DNA from: Helianthus annuus
Lineage: Eukaryota; Streptophyta; Magnoliopsida; Asterales; Asteraceae
Direction of reading: 5' to 3'
Assembly: GCF_002127325.2 (NCBI RefSeq)
Contig: NC_035436.2
Span: 14,704,066-14,768,065 of the forward strand
DNA: 64,000 bases
A program made the translations under genes and the position numbers. The notes under the pieces were generated by a model. The model did no database searches, was not told the origin of the DNA, and saw nothing but the letters and a program-made list of their open reading frames with translations. Shown piece by piece: positions 22,316 to 35,432 of the stretch. Each line of letters begins with the position of its first letter. The stretch's first letter is position 1.

Positions 22316-23260
22316 GTACATTGCTTACTTTTTCCGCGTTACTCATCGTTGTGTTATCGAACTATTCAGGCTAACCTATTCTCAGTGCTCCCTTCAATCC
22401 ACAACCAACCACTGTGAGTATACTCGATCCCTTTTTGCTTTCAGCACTTTTGGGTGTTACATACGTAATCTATCAAATTCACAAACAACACAAACTATTT
22501 GAACGCTAACCTACTTGCATGTATTACTTGTCTAAATGATTGCTGTTTATTATGTTTACACGTGGAGTGCTATCTGCCTGCTTTAGCAACGTAGTACTAT
22601 AGTTTGGACTCAGCACCCGTTCACACGGGGGTTGCTAAGGACAATTACTTGCATGGATTACGGTGGTAATCATGTATTGCGAACTGTCTCGGACAGTCAA
22701 CTCGAAGTCATTGGTATCGATGGTCCCATGTTGATAATTTACATGCATCGTTTGCCCTTGTGTACGTGCTTGGTTATGCGTAAACTATTCGAACTCTATA
22801 TGCTATATCAAACTTGTGTACTCACCTTTACATTATATGTATTGACTTTTATTTTAACGTATGTGACAGGTGTTTAAGCTACTAGCGTGCTAGGGAAGCG
22901 AGGCAATAATAAGCTTCTAGGAGCCTGTGACCTTAGGACAGTGTCCACGTGCCTGCTCCAGGGCCATAATTATCTGTAGATCTTGTACTGGCACCTGTAG
23001 TCAGTAAGATTTACGGATAGCCGTCTAGAAGTCTTAAAACAATATTTACATTCGGTTTGTAATAACTAAGAATTTGAGTTGTCGGAACAGTTCCCATATT
23101 GTTTAGTTGATTTCTATGATAACTTGATATTGTTTGGGACACGGTATGGGACGTGTTGTGTAACTGAAGTGTATGTTAGTTGTTATGGAAACTTCTGAAC
23201 AATCTGTTTCGCTCAGTGCCGCGCCCCGATGATTCCGCCATCGGTTGGGGTGTGACAGAT

Positions 23261-23276
23261 TGGTATCAGAGCCATA
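23261..23276 (+). promoter_or_regulatory. Primer binding site, initiator tRNA-Met type
   Basis: TGGTATCAGAGCCATA, three bases (GAT) inside the LTR edge, complementary to the 3' end of plant initiator tRNA-Met over TGGTATCAGAGC. It primes minus-strand cDNA synthesis. Confidence 0.95.
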
Positions 23277-24344
23277 ACTATAGGGAATTAGGTTAGACAC
23301 GATCTAGTCCGGATCGCTGTCTTAGAGACCTAGACTATAGTTAGGAACCAAGAGACCAAGTTTATGTGCTTATTCTATGTTGTTTCCTTCTATTCTATCA
23401 TTACATCCGAACTCCGAGCCAAAATTTTGTAGTTTGGACGGGATTAGGAGTGAAACCCGCAAATTCCTGCCTAAATTACAAATTTTTGTCGATTATTTTG
23501 CGCGATTTTCTAACAAAACGGGGGAAAGTTATACCAAATTCGGGGCTGAAACCCATAAATTGATGAAAACTTCCTCTGAATTTTCTTAAAACAAGGAAGA
23601 AATTGCTGAGCTAGGGGTGAAACCCTAACCTTGGCAGTTATTCCCAACTTTAATTTTATCTCGCCAAGGCAATTGACGGACTCCAACGACCTGAACTCAC
23701 GAGTATGACCTAGAATGCGCATGCATAATGCCCAAGAATCGAGGCAAGAACATGTCCCCTAGAGTCGAAAGTGACGACAAGTCAACTGTGAATAGTTAAA
23801 TTGCCATGGTTAGTCAAAGTCTAGTAGCCGCAGACAATCCATTTTCCGATTTTGAGTGTTGTTTTGTTGATTTTATATGATTTACCCGTTTACGTGTTTT
23901 AAGATTCGTTGATTACTCCATTTGTTATCAGTCTACGTGACTTGTTGCTATTCTATCTCGATTCAAATCTCTGTTGACGGGATCTAAACGAAACCAGTGT
24001 GCTATGCTGCGCTATACGACTAAAATAGACGATACAATGTGATGCTATCCGATACGCAAAAACGAACGACACTCGACTTGTGGTTATAGGTTTCTGTTTT
24101 CTGACCGCCTCTGTGATAAAAATTGCGTACGTGTTTAGGAAATTAAGTGCTCTATTTGCCTAATTGCTTCTTTGCTTATGTGCTCTAATTGCTTCTGTGC
24201 TTATGTGCCTCTATGATTATGTGCTTATGTGATTATATGTGTTACGTGACGAGAGATGCGACGTGATTCTAAGCTTTAGAGATCTAAGAACGTGTGAGAC
24301 TCGAATTCGTTGTGTTGAGCCTGTGACGATGTCTATTGCAGACC
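23277..24344 (+). other. Tekay untranslated leader
   Basis: A 1.07-kb stretch between the primer site and the gag start without a long open frame. It would contain the packaging signal. It has several short upstream ATGs, one 16 bases before the gag ATG in another frame (24329), which could reduce translation of gag-pol. Confidence 0.6.
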
Positions 24345-27300
24345 ATGTCGTCAACTGGACAACCTAGATCACGCTCGCGTCTTACCCGCCAGGAGAAAAG
24401 AGATCGACGTCTGGCTGCTATCATCTCTAAGACCTTGGCAAAAGCCGTCAGTGATGTGTTCGAGAATGCAAGCAAGTCATCCGAGGAATCCCGAACCCTC
24501 ACGCCCAAAGATCCCAACAAAGCTACTTTTAGCTTCAAACAATTCAAGGCATGCGGGCCAAAAGAGTTTACCGGTGAAGATGGCCCTACGGCTCTGTTTC
24601 ATTGGTTTGACTCGGTAGAAGTCACCCTTCGTCAAAGCGGATGCCCAGATCACCTCCGTACTCTAAATGCTACCGGTGTCTTCCAGTCACGAGCTTTGGA
24701 CTGGTGGACCGCAGAAAGGAACAAGCGCGGGAACGACGCTGCATACGAGCTGACGTGGAAGGAATTGAAAGCGATCATGATGGACGAGTTCTGTCCTCCC
24801 CACGAACGCCAAAAGTTGGAGGATGAGTTCTGGGGTATTAAGCAAAAGGAGGGGGACAATGCTGGTCTCACCGCCCGTTTCAAGCAATTGAGTATCATAT
24901 GTCCCGATCAGGTCAAGACTTCTGACATGACCATCAAGAAATACATCCGTGCTCTTCCGGATTGTGTCGCAGATTTTGTTCACGCCTCCAAGCCCGCAAC
25001 GATCGAGGAAACCTACCTACTCGCCGCTGAGATTAACGACAAGCGGGTGAAGGCTGGTTTCTGGGATAAGCAAACCAAGTCTTTGCATCAAGTCACCGCA
25101 GCATCAACCGATACCACCACTGCCCAAGCCTCCAAGTCTTCGAGAAGAAGAAAGAAGAACAAAAGTTGCGCTGCCGCAACCACTGCTGCTCCTATTCAGT
25201 CTGTGCCAGCACAACAGCAACAACCACAGCGCACTGCACCAGTGATCAATGCGCCGCCAGCGAAGCGTGCGTATACCGGCCCCCACCCACTCTGTGCTAC
25301 ATGTTCCTATCATCACCCGGTGGGTGTGGCCTGCCGATTCTGTGCCCACTGCAACGTTTACGGGCATTTCACTGCGAGTTGCCGCTATGGTCCCCGTCAA
25401 GCTCAAGCTCAAGCCGCTGTCAACCAAGCTCTACTCCCTGCTCCTCAAGCCCCTCAAGCTGCACAGGCCCCAGCAAACAACGTTCGGACCTGCTTTGCAT
25501 GTGGTGACCCTAACCACTTCGCAAACCGGTGCCCGAACAGGGTGGTGAAACAAGAAGCTCAACAACCCCAGCAACAACAACAACAGCCTCAACAACAAGC
25601 CGCTCACGCCAGAACTTTCAACATCAACGCACGCCAGGCTCAAGCTGATAACAACGTGGTCAATGGTACGTTCCTTGTGAATGGTATATATGCATCATGT
25701 TTGTTTGATACTGGAGCCGATAACTGCTTTGTGTCATTTGAATTTGAGAAGCTTCTTAGACGTAAGCGCTCTTATCTTTCGACACCCTTCGAAGTAGAAA
25801 TCGCTACCGGAAGAACCATTGCTGTCAATTCTGTGCTCCGTGATTGTACTCTCGAGCTCAACAATCATATATTCCCGATTAATCTCATTCCAATGCAGCT
25901 CGGAAGTTTCGATGTCATAGTAGGCATGGACTTTCTTCGTGAAAACCGTGCTGAAGTTGTGTGTTCCGATAAGATGATTCGATTTGTGTTAGCTAGTGGT
26001 GATATTCTATGTGTTTATGGTGAAACTACTGCCAAAGATCTCAAGCTCATGTCCTGTCTTCAAGCTCGCAAATATCTCCGCAAGGAATATCGAGCCTTCT
26101 TGGCCAACATTGTTGTAGCAGAGACGGACAAGAAAAAGAAAGTTGAAGTCAAGGATGTTCCTGTTGTCCGAGAATTTCCTCAGGTGTTCCCTGATGATCT
26201 TCCTGGATTACCACCTAGTCGTGATATCGACTTTCGAATCGACCTTATTCCAGGAGCCAACCCAGTGGCCAAAGCTCCGTATCGACTCGCTCCATCTGAG
26301 ATGCGAGAACTCTCAAACCAACTTCAAGAGTTACTTGAAAAAGGCTTCATTCGCCCGAGCACTTCTCCATGGGGCGCACCAGTCCTTTTCGTCAAAAAGA
26401 AGGACGGGTCGTTCCGAATGTGCATCGATTACCGGGAATTGAACAAGCTGACCATCAAGAACCGATACCCCTTACCAAGAATCGATGACCTGTTTGACCA
26501 ATTACAAGGTGCTCAGTGTTTCTCCAAGATTGATCTACGTTCAGGCTACCATCAGTTGCGGATTCAAGAGGAAGATATACCCAAAACCGCTTTTCGAACC
26601 CGGTACGGTCACTACGAATTTGTTGTCATGCCTTTTGGTTTAACCAACGCACCCGCGGTCTTTATGGATCTGATGAATCGCGTGTGTAAACCGTTCTTAG
26701 ACCGTTTCGTCATTGTATTCATCGACGATGTCCTGATTTATTCTAGATCGAGGGCCGAACATGCGCAGCATTTGCGATTGGTTCTCGAGTTGCTTCAGGG
26801 AAACCAACTCTACGCCAAATTCTCCAAGTGTGAGTTCTGGTTGGAGGAAGTTCAATTTCTGGGTCACATTGTGAATAGTCGGGGTATACACGTTGATCCT
26901 GCAAAGATTGAGGCAGTCAAGGGATGGGTTACGCCAAAGAATCCGTCAGAAGTTCGCTCTTTTCTCGGATTAGCTGGTTACTATCGGCGATTCATTGAGG
27001 GATTCTCGAAGATTGCTGTACCGCTTACCTCCCTTACTCATAAAGACAAGCCTTTTGTGTGGGGAACCGCGCAGGAGACTGCTTTCCAAACCCTCAAACA
27101 CATGCTGTGCCATGCACCAATTCTTACACTGCCGGACGGAAGCGATGACTTCGTTGTCTATTGTGATGCTTCAAACCTTGGACTTGGCTGTGTTCTCATG
27201 CAACGAGACAAGGTTATAGCTTACGCATCTCGACAGCTCAAAATCCACGAGAAGAACTATACCACCCATGACCTCGAGCTAGGCGCAGTTGTCTTTGCCT

Positions 27301-28967
27301 TGAAGATTTGGCGACACTACTTGTATGGTACAAAGTGTACGATCTTCACCGATCACAAGAGCCTACAACATATCTTTAACCAGAGAGAACTCAATATGCG
27401 TCAACGCCGATGGGTAGAACTTCTCAACGATTACGACTGTGAGATCCGTTATCACCCAGGCAAGGCGAATGTAGTTGCAGACGCCCTCAGCAGAAAGAAT
27501 TACGTGATAGGTGTTCGAAACATCCAGGCTCAGTATAACCTCGAAGCTCTCATCCGCGAAGCACAACACGCATGCTTTAACGAGCGTACGTTGAAGAAAG
27601 AACGAATCTATCACAATGGAACTCAGCTCGTGAGCAAAGCCAACGGGATATTCTATTATCTGGACCGAATCTGGGTTCCGAGGAGGACAGATTTGCGAAA
27701 GATCATCATGAACGAAGCCCACAAATCCCGATATTCCATTCATCCCGGTGCGGACAAAATGTACCAGGACCTTCGCTACAAGTACTGGTGGCCTGGGATG
27801 AAAAGGGATATTGCTCTATATGTTGGTAGCTGTTTAACTTGTGCAAGAGTCAAGGCTGAACACCAAAGACCTTCAGGCTTACTCGAACAACCGCCGATAC
27901 CCGTATGGAAGTGGGAAAGCATAGCTATGGATTTCATAACTAAGCTTCCGACCACGCCATCAGGTCACGACAGTATTTGGGTTATAGTCGACCGTCTAAC
28001 CAAATCAGCCCACTTTCTGCCAATACGAGAAGACTATAAGGTGGCCAAGCTAGCCCAAATCTACACCGACGAGATCATTAAGAATCATGGTACACCTCGA
28101 GACATCATTTCGGATCGCGATGCTCGGTTTACATCGAGATTGTGGGAAACTTTTCAAGCAGCTCTCGGTACGACGCTGAATTTGAGTACCGCATTCCACC
28201 CGCAAACCGACGGGCAGACTGAAAGAACGATTTGTACTATTGAAGACATGCTCCGTGCGTGTGTTATTGATTTTGGTGGTAGTTGGAGCAAACACCTACC
28301 GTTGGTCGAATTTTCGTACAATAATAGCTATCACTCCAGCATCGAAATGGCACCTTTCGAAGCCTTGTATGGTAGGAGATGTCGCTCGCCTATTGTATGG
28401 CACGAGGTCGGTCATTCACAATTGACTGGGCCCGAGATTCTGCAAGAAACGACTGACAAGATCCACCAGATAAGGGAAAACTTGGTAAAGGCCCGGGACA
28501 GACAAAAGATGTACGCCGATAAACGACGCAGGCCCCGCGAATTTGCAGTTGGCGACTACGTGCTCCTAAAGGTATCACCTTGGAAGGGAGTAGTCCGATT
28601 CGGCAAAAGAGGGAAACTTGCGCCTCGATTTGTTGGACCTTTTAAGATTCTGGAAAGGATCGGTAAAGTTGCCTACAAACTCGAATTACCGGAGGAACTC
28701 AGCAATGTCCACCCGACTTTCCATATTTCAAACCTTCGAAAATGCGTAGCCGACCACGACGCAATAATACCACTCGACGATCTTCAGGTCAATGAGACGC
28801 TACACTTCGTGGAAAAGCCTGTCGAAATCATGGACCGACAGACCAAGCAACTCAGACGCTCTCGCATTCCTATTGTAAAGGTACGGTGGGAAGGCAAACG
28901 AGGCGCGGAGTTCACTTGGGAACTCGAAAGTGACATGAAGGCCAAGTACCCGCAGTTATTTAGATAG
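24345..28967 (+). CDS. Tekay gag-pol polyprotein, intact (1540 aa)
   Basis: I chose ATG 24345 ([16 protein letters not shown]) as the first in-frame methionine. Order, with approximate residues: gag capsid 70-240 ([20 protein letters not shown]); two zinc knuckles, [14 protein letters not shown] (about 332) and [14 protein letters not shown] (about 382), around a Q/A/P-rich linker; aspartic protease with LFDTGADN (about 453); reverse transcriptase with FIDD (about 790); RNase H with YCDASN (about 937) and FTDHKSL; integrase with HHCC zinc finger (about 1120-1170) and DDE residues in AMDF, SDRDARF and TDGQTER (about 1194, 1255, 1291); GPF module LAPRFVGPF; and a C-terminal chromodomain-like region (about 1485-1540, [16 protein letters not shown]). 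There is no stop or frameshift. Gag and pol in one frame is usual for chromoviruses. The chromodomain probably steers integration to heterochromatin. Confidence 0.96.
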   Translation: MSSTGQPRSRSRLTRQEKRDRRLAAIISKTLAKAVSDVFENASKSSEESRTLTPKDPNKATFSFKQFKACGPKEFTGEDGPTALFHWFDSVEVTLRQSGCPDHLRTLNATGVFQSRALDWWTAERNKRGNDAAYELTWKELKAIMMDEFCPPHERQKLEDEFWGIKQKEGDNAGLTARFKQLSIICPDQVKTSDMTIKKYIRALPDCVADFVHASKPATIEETYLLAAEINDKRVKAGFWDKQTKSLHQVTAASTDTTTAQASKSSRRRKKNKSCAAATTAAPIQSVPAQQQQPQRTAPVINAPPAKRAYTGPHPLCATCSYHHPVGVACRFCAHCNVYGHFTASCRYGPRQAQAQAAVNQALLPAPQAPQAAQAPANNVRTCFACGDPNHFANRCPNRVVKQEAQQPQQQQQQPQQQAAHARTFNINARQAQADNNVVNGTFLVNGIYASCLFDTGADNCFVSFEFEKLLRRKRSYLSTPFEVEIATGRTIAVNSVLRDCTLELNNHIFPINLIPMQLGSFDVIVGMDFLRENRAEVVCSDKMIRFVLASGDILCVYGETTAKDLKLMSCLQARKYLRKEYRAFLANIVVAETDKKKKVEVKDVPVVREFPQVFPDDLPGLPPSRDIDFRIDLIPGANPVAKAPYRLAPSEMRELSNQLQELLEKGFIRPSTSPWGAPVLFVKKKDGSFRMCIDYRELNKLTIKNRYPLPRIDDLFDQLQGAQCFSKIDLRSGYHQLRIQEEDIPKTAFRTRYGHYEFVVMPFGLTNAPAVFMDLMNRVCKPFLDRFVIVFIDDVLIYSRSRAEHAQHLRLVLELLQGNQLYAKFSKCEFWLEEVQFLGHIVNSRGIHVDPAKIEAVKGWVTPKNPSEVRSFLGLAGYYRRFIEGFSKIAVPLTSLTHKDKPFVWGTAQETAFQTLKHMLCHAPILTLPDGSDDFVVYCDASNLGLGCVLMQRDKVIAYASRQLKIHEKNYTTHDLELGAVVFALKIWRHYLYGTKCTIFTDHKSLQHIFNQRELNMRQRRWVELLNDYDCEIRYHPGKANVVADALSRKNYVIGVRNIQAQYNLEALIREAQHACFNERTLKKERIYHNGTQLVSKANGIFYYLDRIWVPRRTDLRKIIMNEAHKSRYSIHPGADKMYQDLRYKYWWPGMKRDIALYVGSCLTCARVKAEHQRPSGLLEQPPIPVWKWESIAMDFITKLPTTPSGHDSIWVIVDRLTKSAHFLPIREDYKVAKLAQIYTDEIIKNHGTPRDIISDRDARFTSRLWETFQAALGTTLNLSTAFHPQTDGQTERTICTIEDMLRACVIDFGGSWSKHLPLVEFSYNNSYHSSIEMAPFEALYGRRCRSPIVWHEVGHSQLTGPEILQETTDKIHQIRENLVKARDRQKMYADKRRRPREFAVGDYVLLKVSPWKGVVRFGKRGKLAPRFVGPFKILERIGKVAYKLELPEELSNVHPTFHISNLRKCVADHDAIIPLDDLQVNETLHFVEKPVEIMDRQTKQLRRSRIPIVKVRWEGKRGAEFTWELESDMKAKYPQLFR

Positions 28968-29040
28968 ATCTGAAGCATCAAATTGGTAAAATCACACGGC
29001 GATGTACGGTTCTCGGCCTAATTTCGGGACGAAATTCCCT

Positions 29041-29054
29041 AAAGGAGGGGAGAC
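29041..29054 (+). promoter_or_regulatory. Tekay polypurine tract
   Basis: AAAGGAGGGGAGAC directly before the right LTR, the RNase H-resistant primer for plus-strand DNA. It follows the GGGACGAAATTCCC sequence found at the 3' end of pol in this lineage. Confidence 0.9.
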
Positions 29055-31851
29055 TGTAACACCCCGTGTTTTCCAAAAGTCAAAGTCAAAGTCAAGTGTT
29101 GACTGTTATTGGAATTAAAGATTAATGAAGATTAATTTCATTTTAGTTTCATTTTGATTTTCGTATTATTTGGAGTAAGTGTTGTATAATTAAACTAATC
29201 GACCGATAATCGAACTGTGAATCAACGACCGACTGTGAATGATAGGAAGTAACAATGCAATAAAGCTAGTCAATCAATAATCAAGCTAATCAAATCAATC
29301 ATCAAACTCAAGTGTGGGGATTTTAGTACTTTTATACGTATGTGTGTGCCTTATGTGTTACTTGTGCGTGTTTACTTTATGTTAAAGTGTGTGGTGAATC
29401 AATCAAATCAATCAAGACTCAAAGGTGAATCAAACTCAATGGAAATCAAACCCGAAATGGTTGTAAGGATGCTTGTATGTTAGATATAGTAGTTGGAACT
29501 AAAAGTAATTTGATTAGGAATTCTATCATCCTCAAATCATCGTTCATCGAAGTCGAAATATCGAAAATCGTCGCGAAACACTCAAAAACCAGGCAAGCCG
29601 ATCGAACAGGGCAACCTGATCGAACAGGCTAGCCGATCGAACAGGCTGTTCGATCGGACAGCTGCTCGATCAGGGATGCTGTTCGATCAGCTGACCCTTT
29701 CCTCTTTTGGAAGCCTATAAATAGGGCTGTCCTTGTCAAGCTTTCCACTTTTGGAAAAGCTCTGACCGACCAGCCTCTTCTTCTCACTAAATCTCAGATT
29801 TCTCTCAAACCGGTAAGTATTTCGCTCTAATTCTTGTACGTTTTTGTTCATTAATCGATTCTCCATCTTTCTATCTTTCAAAATCTGAATTTCATCCATG
29901 AAATCACCAAGATCTAGGTGTTCTTGAGTGATGTCATCATGGTGTTCTTGGTGTTCATCAAGAACTTCATGTTCTTGACTTCATTCAACCATGAATAAGC
30001 TAGATCTAACCGATTTCCACATCAATAACTTAAAATCTTCCAAAGATCTTAACATTTCACGGTGGAAAAGGATTGGAAGATGGGTTTTCATCTATCTTTC
30101 AACTCTTTTACACTCAAACCGGTGAAAACGAGCTTGAACCGATTTATAAATCAATCTAAACAAACACATGGTTCAGGATTCGGGTTCTACCGAGAGATAT
30201 ACCGATTTCGGGTTAAACGTTAAACTTAGGTTCCAAACCGTCTCTGACCGAATTTGGGTGATTCCTGCTCGAGTCAGTAGGCTAAGTGGGAACTTCAGTT
30301 TTGTGGTTCAACTCGTAGTCAAAATATCTCCAAATCACACCAAGTAACGGGAATAACCAAGTGTTAGGTGATAAGTTAACCGAGTCGAGAAGCTGGCCGA
30401 ACGGCTAGGCTGTTCGATCGAACAGCCCAACCGAACGACTATGCCAGCCGATCGGTTAGGCTAACCGATCGACTAGCACTTAGTCCCACAAACTCACAAA
30501 AGTGTAGTATTGACGAGGTACTGTTCGATCGACTACGCCACCCGATTGTAATCATTACTGCTCGGATCATGAGATACTATACTTCAAAACACTTAGACTT
30601 TTCGAAACATTGGAATGTCACCCGATCGAACATGCCAACCGATCGAGTGACATATTTGAAAACAATGAAGTGCTAGCCGATCGGTTGGGCTAACCGATCG
30701 AACAGCTGTTCGATCGGCCAACTTGAAAGGTAGTACAAACCATCATACACAAACACATCCTTCACATCAAAGGAAGAAACAATCCACTTGAAGGAACCAG
30801 CCGATCGAGCCAGCCGGCCGATCGAATGGATGTTCGAACGGACCTTCAAACCAATCGAACAGCCCACTCGATCGAACTGCTGTCCGACCGAATGGCCTAC
30901 TCGATCCAAGTACATTGCTTACTTTTTCCGCGTTACTCATCGTTGTGTTATCGAACTATTCAGGCTAACCTATTCTCAGTGCTCCCTTCAATCCACAACC
31001 AACCACTGTGAGTATACTCGATCCCTTTTTGCTTTCAGCACTTTTGGGTGTTACATACGTAATCTATCAAATTCACAAACAACACAAACTATTTGAACGC
31101 TAACCTACTTGCATGTATTACTTGTCTAAATGATTGCTGTTTATTATGTTTACACGTGGAGTGCTATCTGCCTGCTTTAGCAACGTAGTACTATAGTTTG
31201 GACTCAGCACCCGTTCACACGGGGGTTGCTAAGGACAATTACTTGCATGGATTACGGTGGTAATCATGTATTGCGAACTGTCTCGGACAGTCAACTCGAA
31301 GTCATTGGTATCGATGGTCCCATGTTGATAATTTACATGCATCGTTTGCCCTTGTGTACGTGCTTGGTTATGCGTAAACTATTCGAACTCTATATGCTAT
31401 ATCAAACTTGTGTACTCACCTTTACATTATATGTATTGACTTTTATTTTAACGTATGTGACAGGTGTTTAAGCTACTAGCGTGCTAGGGAAGCGAGGCAA
31501 TAATAAGCTTCTAGGAGCCTGTGACCTTAGGACAGTGTCCACGTGCCTGCTCCAGGGCCATAATTATCTGTAGATCTTGTACTGGCACCTGTAGTCAGTA
31601 AGATTTACGGATAGCCGTCTAGAAGTCTTAAAACAATATTTACATTCGGTTTGTAATAACTAAGAATTTGAGTTGTCGGAACAGTTCCCATATTGTTTAG
31701 TTGATTTCTATGATAACTTGATATTGTTTGGGACACGGTATGGGACGTGTTGTGTAACTGAAGTGTATGTTAGTTGTTATGGAAACTTCTGAACAATCTG
31801 TTTCGCTCAGTGCCGCGCCCCGATGATTCCGCCATCGGTTGGGGTGTGACA
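29055..31851 (+). repeat. Tekay 3' LTR
   Basis: 2,797 bp, apparently identical to the left LTR at an offset of 8,594 bp. It supplies the polyadenylation region for the element RNA. It ends at GTGACA, followed by the target duplication TCCAC and the last CC of the Mutator-like element. Confidence 0.95.
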
Positions 31852-31868
31852 TCCACCCTCCCTACCAA

Positions 31869-33222
31869 TTCAATAAACTAATGTTCACCAACAATAAGAA
31901 TAAAGAAGCTAATTGGGAGTTTTGTATCACATTGACCTCAATCTATACAACTTAAACGTGCTCATTTAGACGTTTCATGTTTTTGTTTATCGTTTCTAAA
32001 TCATTGTTTGTAGCAGTTTCGACGCCATAGTTCTCAAGATCTTACAGATGCAACATGAAACTGATATATTCACATCATATCAAGATGTCCCAAGAGTCGA
32101 GACGACTTCTCTAGCAACTCGAGACATCTCTAGCAACTTGTGCCTCGATTATTGGATGCAATGCATTATTAATCGAATTTGAATGACGATTCTTGCACCA
32201 TAGATAATAGATATCGGCAAATCGCTCCATTTGTTGTTACAAGATTGCAATTTTGATTTGAAAAAAATATAACTTGTAACAATAGAAATGCACAAAACAT
32301 GATTATACATTATGGATTTGAACATAGGAAGTTGAAAAAAATCTAGAAAAGAAATTGTAAGCAATTGAATTTTGCATGGCTCCATAGTTATTCTATAAAG
32401 AAAAGAATTCTGTAACATATATAAATATAGTTATCAAAAGCGCTAAAGGCTAGGCGCTCAAATGAAGCGAGGCACGCCTAAAACCCCTTGTGTCATCAAA
32501 GGCGCTCTTCCATTGAGATTCCGGCCAAAAACGACTTTCCGGTGACTTTTCCGACCATATTTCTGCAAACTTCTGCAATTTAATGCCAAATTCCTTCTGG
32601 ACAAGTTTGTAGTTGTGGTTGCATCACTGGAGAGCAGAAATTTGAAGAAGAGAGAAAGGAGATGATACAATAAAAACCGGCAGACGGCATACTAAACGGA
32701 AAAATGTTGAATATGCAAAAGGCTTACTTTGATTGTTGAACTTGGTTCAAAAAACTTAGGGTGTCCGGAGTGATGCGGCAAAGGGGAGCGGCAAAGGGTT
32801 TTGCCGTACGGCAAGCCGGCAACACCGCCGCCGACCCCTTTGCCGCTGCGGTTTCAATCTTGATCGGTGAAGGGATGCCGTTGCGGTGAAGGGAGGAAGG
32901 AGAGAGAGGGCTGCGGTGAAGGGAGGAAGGAGAGAGAGGGGTGTGTGTGTGGTGGGGTTCATGTCATCTCTCAACCAATCACACCTTTTTTTTTAAACTT
33001 TACCACTTCACCAAGCGTCTAACTATTGCAACACTTTTCAGCATAGTTTAAACACTTTTCGCTGATTGATATGGCGCACTCTGATTGGTTGATTTTTTAG
33101 TTTGTCACTCTCAAGTGTCTATGATGGTTGAAGATGAGGGGGTTACAGTAGCTTTTCATACATGAAAAGTTACTGTATAGTCTTTTTAGAATTTAGGGTT
33201 AAAAAGATGAAATAGAGGATAA
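31869..33222. other. Non-coding flank between the Mutator/Tekay nest and a Tourist MITE
   Basis: No supported gene. 32420-32500 has AGGCGCTCAAATGAAGCGAGGC-like text, common in degenerate plant repeats. 32760-32950 is GC-rich with GGCAAAGGG-type motifs and a perfect 30-bp tandem duplication at 32881-32940. The rest is A/T-rich and shows no frame longer than about 90 codons. Confidence 0.5.
32881..32940. repeat. 30-bp tandem duplication
   Basis: Two adjacent 30-base copies of TGCGGTGAAGGGAGGAAGGA plus GAGAGAGGG, differing only at the first base. Confidence 0.9.
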
Positions 33223-33520
33223 GAGCATTCACATCCAAGGAATTAAATTATGTGTGTGTTGTTTTTAAAATATAAAGAGTATAAAAAGTGGTTGTGAGTG
33301 GAGGAGAGAGAAAATGTTACTGTTCATCTGTATATTTGGGGGGACACTGTTCACCCCCTATAATTTTTTAATATATTTTGAAAGTGGTTGTGAGTGGAGG
33401 AGAGAGAAAAGGTAATGATAAAGGTATAAAAAATATTATTTAATTGAAAATGAGAGAGAAAATGTAGTGTTTTTTAGTGTAATTTAGGGTGAGAATATGA
33501 TGGATTGGATGTGAATGCTC
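33223..33520. mobile_element. Tourist-type (PIF/Harbinger) MITE with TAA target duplication
   Basis: 298 bp, GAGCATTCACATCC at the left and its exact complement GGATGTGAATGCTC at the right, flanked by TAA (33220-33222 and 33521-33523). GTGGTTGTGAGTGGAGGAGA occurs twice inside (about 33288 and 33384). Another GGATGTGAATCCTCTTA near 33603 suggests a second, partial copy downstream. Confidence 0.88.
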
Positions 33521-33714
33521 TAAGATGGAGTGAATATTTAGAAGATTTTTTAAAATTTTAAATGTAGGAGTTGTTTTCAATGTAGGAGTTGAGATGGTGA
33601 TTTGGATGTGAATCCTCTTATACCCTTTACCTTTTAACACAATGACAAATGTTGCTTTTGCAGAAAAGTTGCACGCTGTTGTGCATTAAAGGACATTGTT
33701 TCACAAAAGTGAGA

Positions 33715-34662
33715 TCTATCTAATATAATAAAAGAAACTAATTTTTAGACACGTATCACTTATTGAAGGTATCCTTAAATCTATATTTATCTTATATAAC
33801 TAAATAAATAATAAATTAATATTAAATCTTATCATATTTTAATAAAATATTATCATTAAATCTAATTTTTAATTTAATATATTAAAAAAAAAATACCTCT
33901 CGTTCTTACTTAACTTATATTAAATATATAAATAATAAAGTAATATTAAATGTTATCCTATTTTATTAAAAATGTAACTTTTTTTTATTATTTGGTATAC
34001 AAAATTATATTTATTCAACTCGTGTAAAATGCGGGGTTTTTTAAAAAATTAACTTTTTTTTTATTATTTACTATACAAAGTTACATTTATATAACCCGTG
34101 TAATACACGAAGTTTTTAAAGATATAACTTTTTATCATCTGCTATGTAAAATTAGATTTATTCAAAACGTGTAATACACGGGGCTTTTAAGGATATAATT
34201 TTTTTTATTATTTGGTAGATTTTTCAACCCGACTATACACGGGTTTTTTAAAGATACGACGTTTTTAGTATTTAATATACAAAATTACATTTATTTAATC
34301 TGTGTAATACACATGGTTTTAAAAATATAACTCTTTTTTAGATCTATTCAACACGTGTAATATACGAGGTTTTTAAGGATGCAATTTTTTTTTTATCATT
34401 TTGGTAGATTTATTCAACCCGGTTACACACGGGTTTTGTAAAGATACGACGTTTTTAGTATTTAGTATACAAAATTATATTTATCTAATCTGTGTAGTAC
34501 ACATGGTTTTTAAAGATATAACTTTTTTTTATTATTTGATATATAAAATTACATTTATTTAACCCGTACAATATACGAGTTTCATAAAGATATAACTTTT
34601 TATTATTTAATATATAAAATTACATTTATTCAACCTGTGTAATACACGGGGTTCTAACCTAA
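33715..34662 (+). mobile_element. Non-autonomous Helitron, AT-rich family
   Basis: Begins TCTATCTAATATAATAAAAG after an A, ends in hairpin CCTGTGTAATACACGGGG, ten bases, CTAA, then a T. This matches the Helitron pattern (5' TC, 3' hairpin plus CTRR, insertion between A and T). The interior repeats a roughly 90-bp unit with ATTTATTCAACCCGTGTAAT, copies of the 3' hairpin region. No Rep-helicase is encoded. Confidence 0.8.
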
Positions 34663-34866
34663 TAATTATTGAAATTCATTTTCTTTTAAATTAATTTTTA
34701 TTATTAGGGCTTGTACAAAACTATATATTTTAGAATTCCTTTCACTCCGAACATTTTGTTATTCAAGTTTAAAAAAACGAGGCCTATAAACAATACTTAC
34801 AAATAATTCGTTAAAAATTTAAAATGATAACTTTATTAAAGTTAACTATTTATAATGTAAACTAGT

Positions 34867-35428
34867 AGGGGTGCTCAAGATTGGATAATCCGGTTTTCGG
34901 ATATCCGAAAATCGGATATCCGAAATTTCGGATAGTGAAATATTGACATCCGAACCCGAATCCGAAATTTCGGATATCCGATTTTCGGATATCTGAAATT
35001 TCGGATTCGGGTTCGGATATCTAATCGGATATCCGAATATCCAATTTTTTATTTAATTTTATTTTTTAATTATTTTTTAATATTTGGAACCAGATTTTTC
35101 GGATAGTTTCAGATATCCGAATATAAATTTCGGATAATTTTCGGATATTTCGGATATTTTTTTGGATATTTCGGATATTTTTCGGATATTTCGGATATTT
35201 TTCGGATACTTCGGATATTTTCGGATATTCGGATATCCGAAAAAAATAAAAATTAAATTTTCGGATATTTTCGGATAATCCGATTATCCGAAAATTCTCA
35301 AACTCACTATCCGAATACGAATCCGAATTTTTGGATTATCCGATTTTCGGATATCCGAAAATTCGGATATTTCGGATACGGGTTTTCGGATATTTCGGAT
35401 TCGGTTTCGGATTTTTTTGAACACCCCT
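34867..35428. mobile_element. hAT-type MITE composed of CGGATATCCG motifs
   Basis: 562 bp with termini TAGGGGTGCTCAA and TTGAACACCCCTA and a 7-bp (8 with one mismatch) target duplication AAACTAG. The interior is almost entirely TTTCGGATATCCGAAA and variants, dozens of copies in both orientations, so the strand can fold in many registers. It has no coding capacity. Confidence 0.85.
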
Positions 35429-35432
35429 ATAA

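Larger units (their letters stand above)
20461..23257 (+). repeat. Tekay 5' LTR
   Basis: 2,797 bp, TGTAACACCCCG to GGGGTGTGACA. It has a TATA box and two arrays of GATCGAACAG/CTGTTCGATC dyads, one directly upstream of the TATA box (about 21000-21100) and one downstream (about 21780-22310). LTR length is large for the lineage. Confidence 0.95.
20461..31851 (+). mobile_element. Complete Tekay-type Ty3/gypsy chromovirus, apparently very young
   Basis: 11,391 bp with two 2,797-bp LTRs (20461-23257 and 29055-31851, both TGTAACACCCC...GTGACA), an initiator-tRNA-Met primer site, one uninterrupted gag-pol frame and a polypurine tract. I compared the LTRs line by line and saw no difference; translated frames inside them are the same length and sequence. 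This points to an insertion too recent for mutations to accumulate. Protease, reverse transcriptase, RNase H, integrase and a terminal chromodomain-like region are all present, so the element looks capable of movement. The GPF-type integrase end plus chromodomain and the tRNA-Met primer place it in the Tekay/Del chromoviruses. Confidence 0.95.

Noticed and set aside
21093..22877. Frames of 60-102 codons inside the Tekay LTR, repeated in the right LTR
   Set aside because: LTR sequence without protein family similarity; identical duplication is explained by LTR identity and not by selection.
24284..28981. Antisense and out-of-frame ORFs across the Tekay gag-pol
   Set aside because: Shadows of the intact 1540-codon frame.
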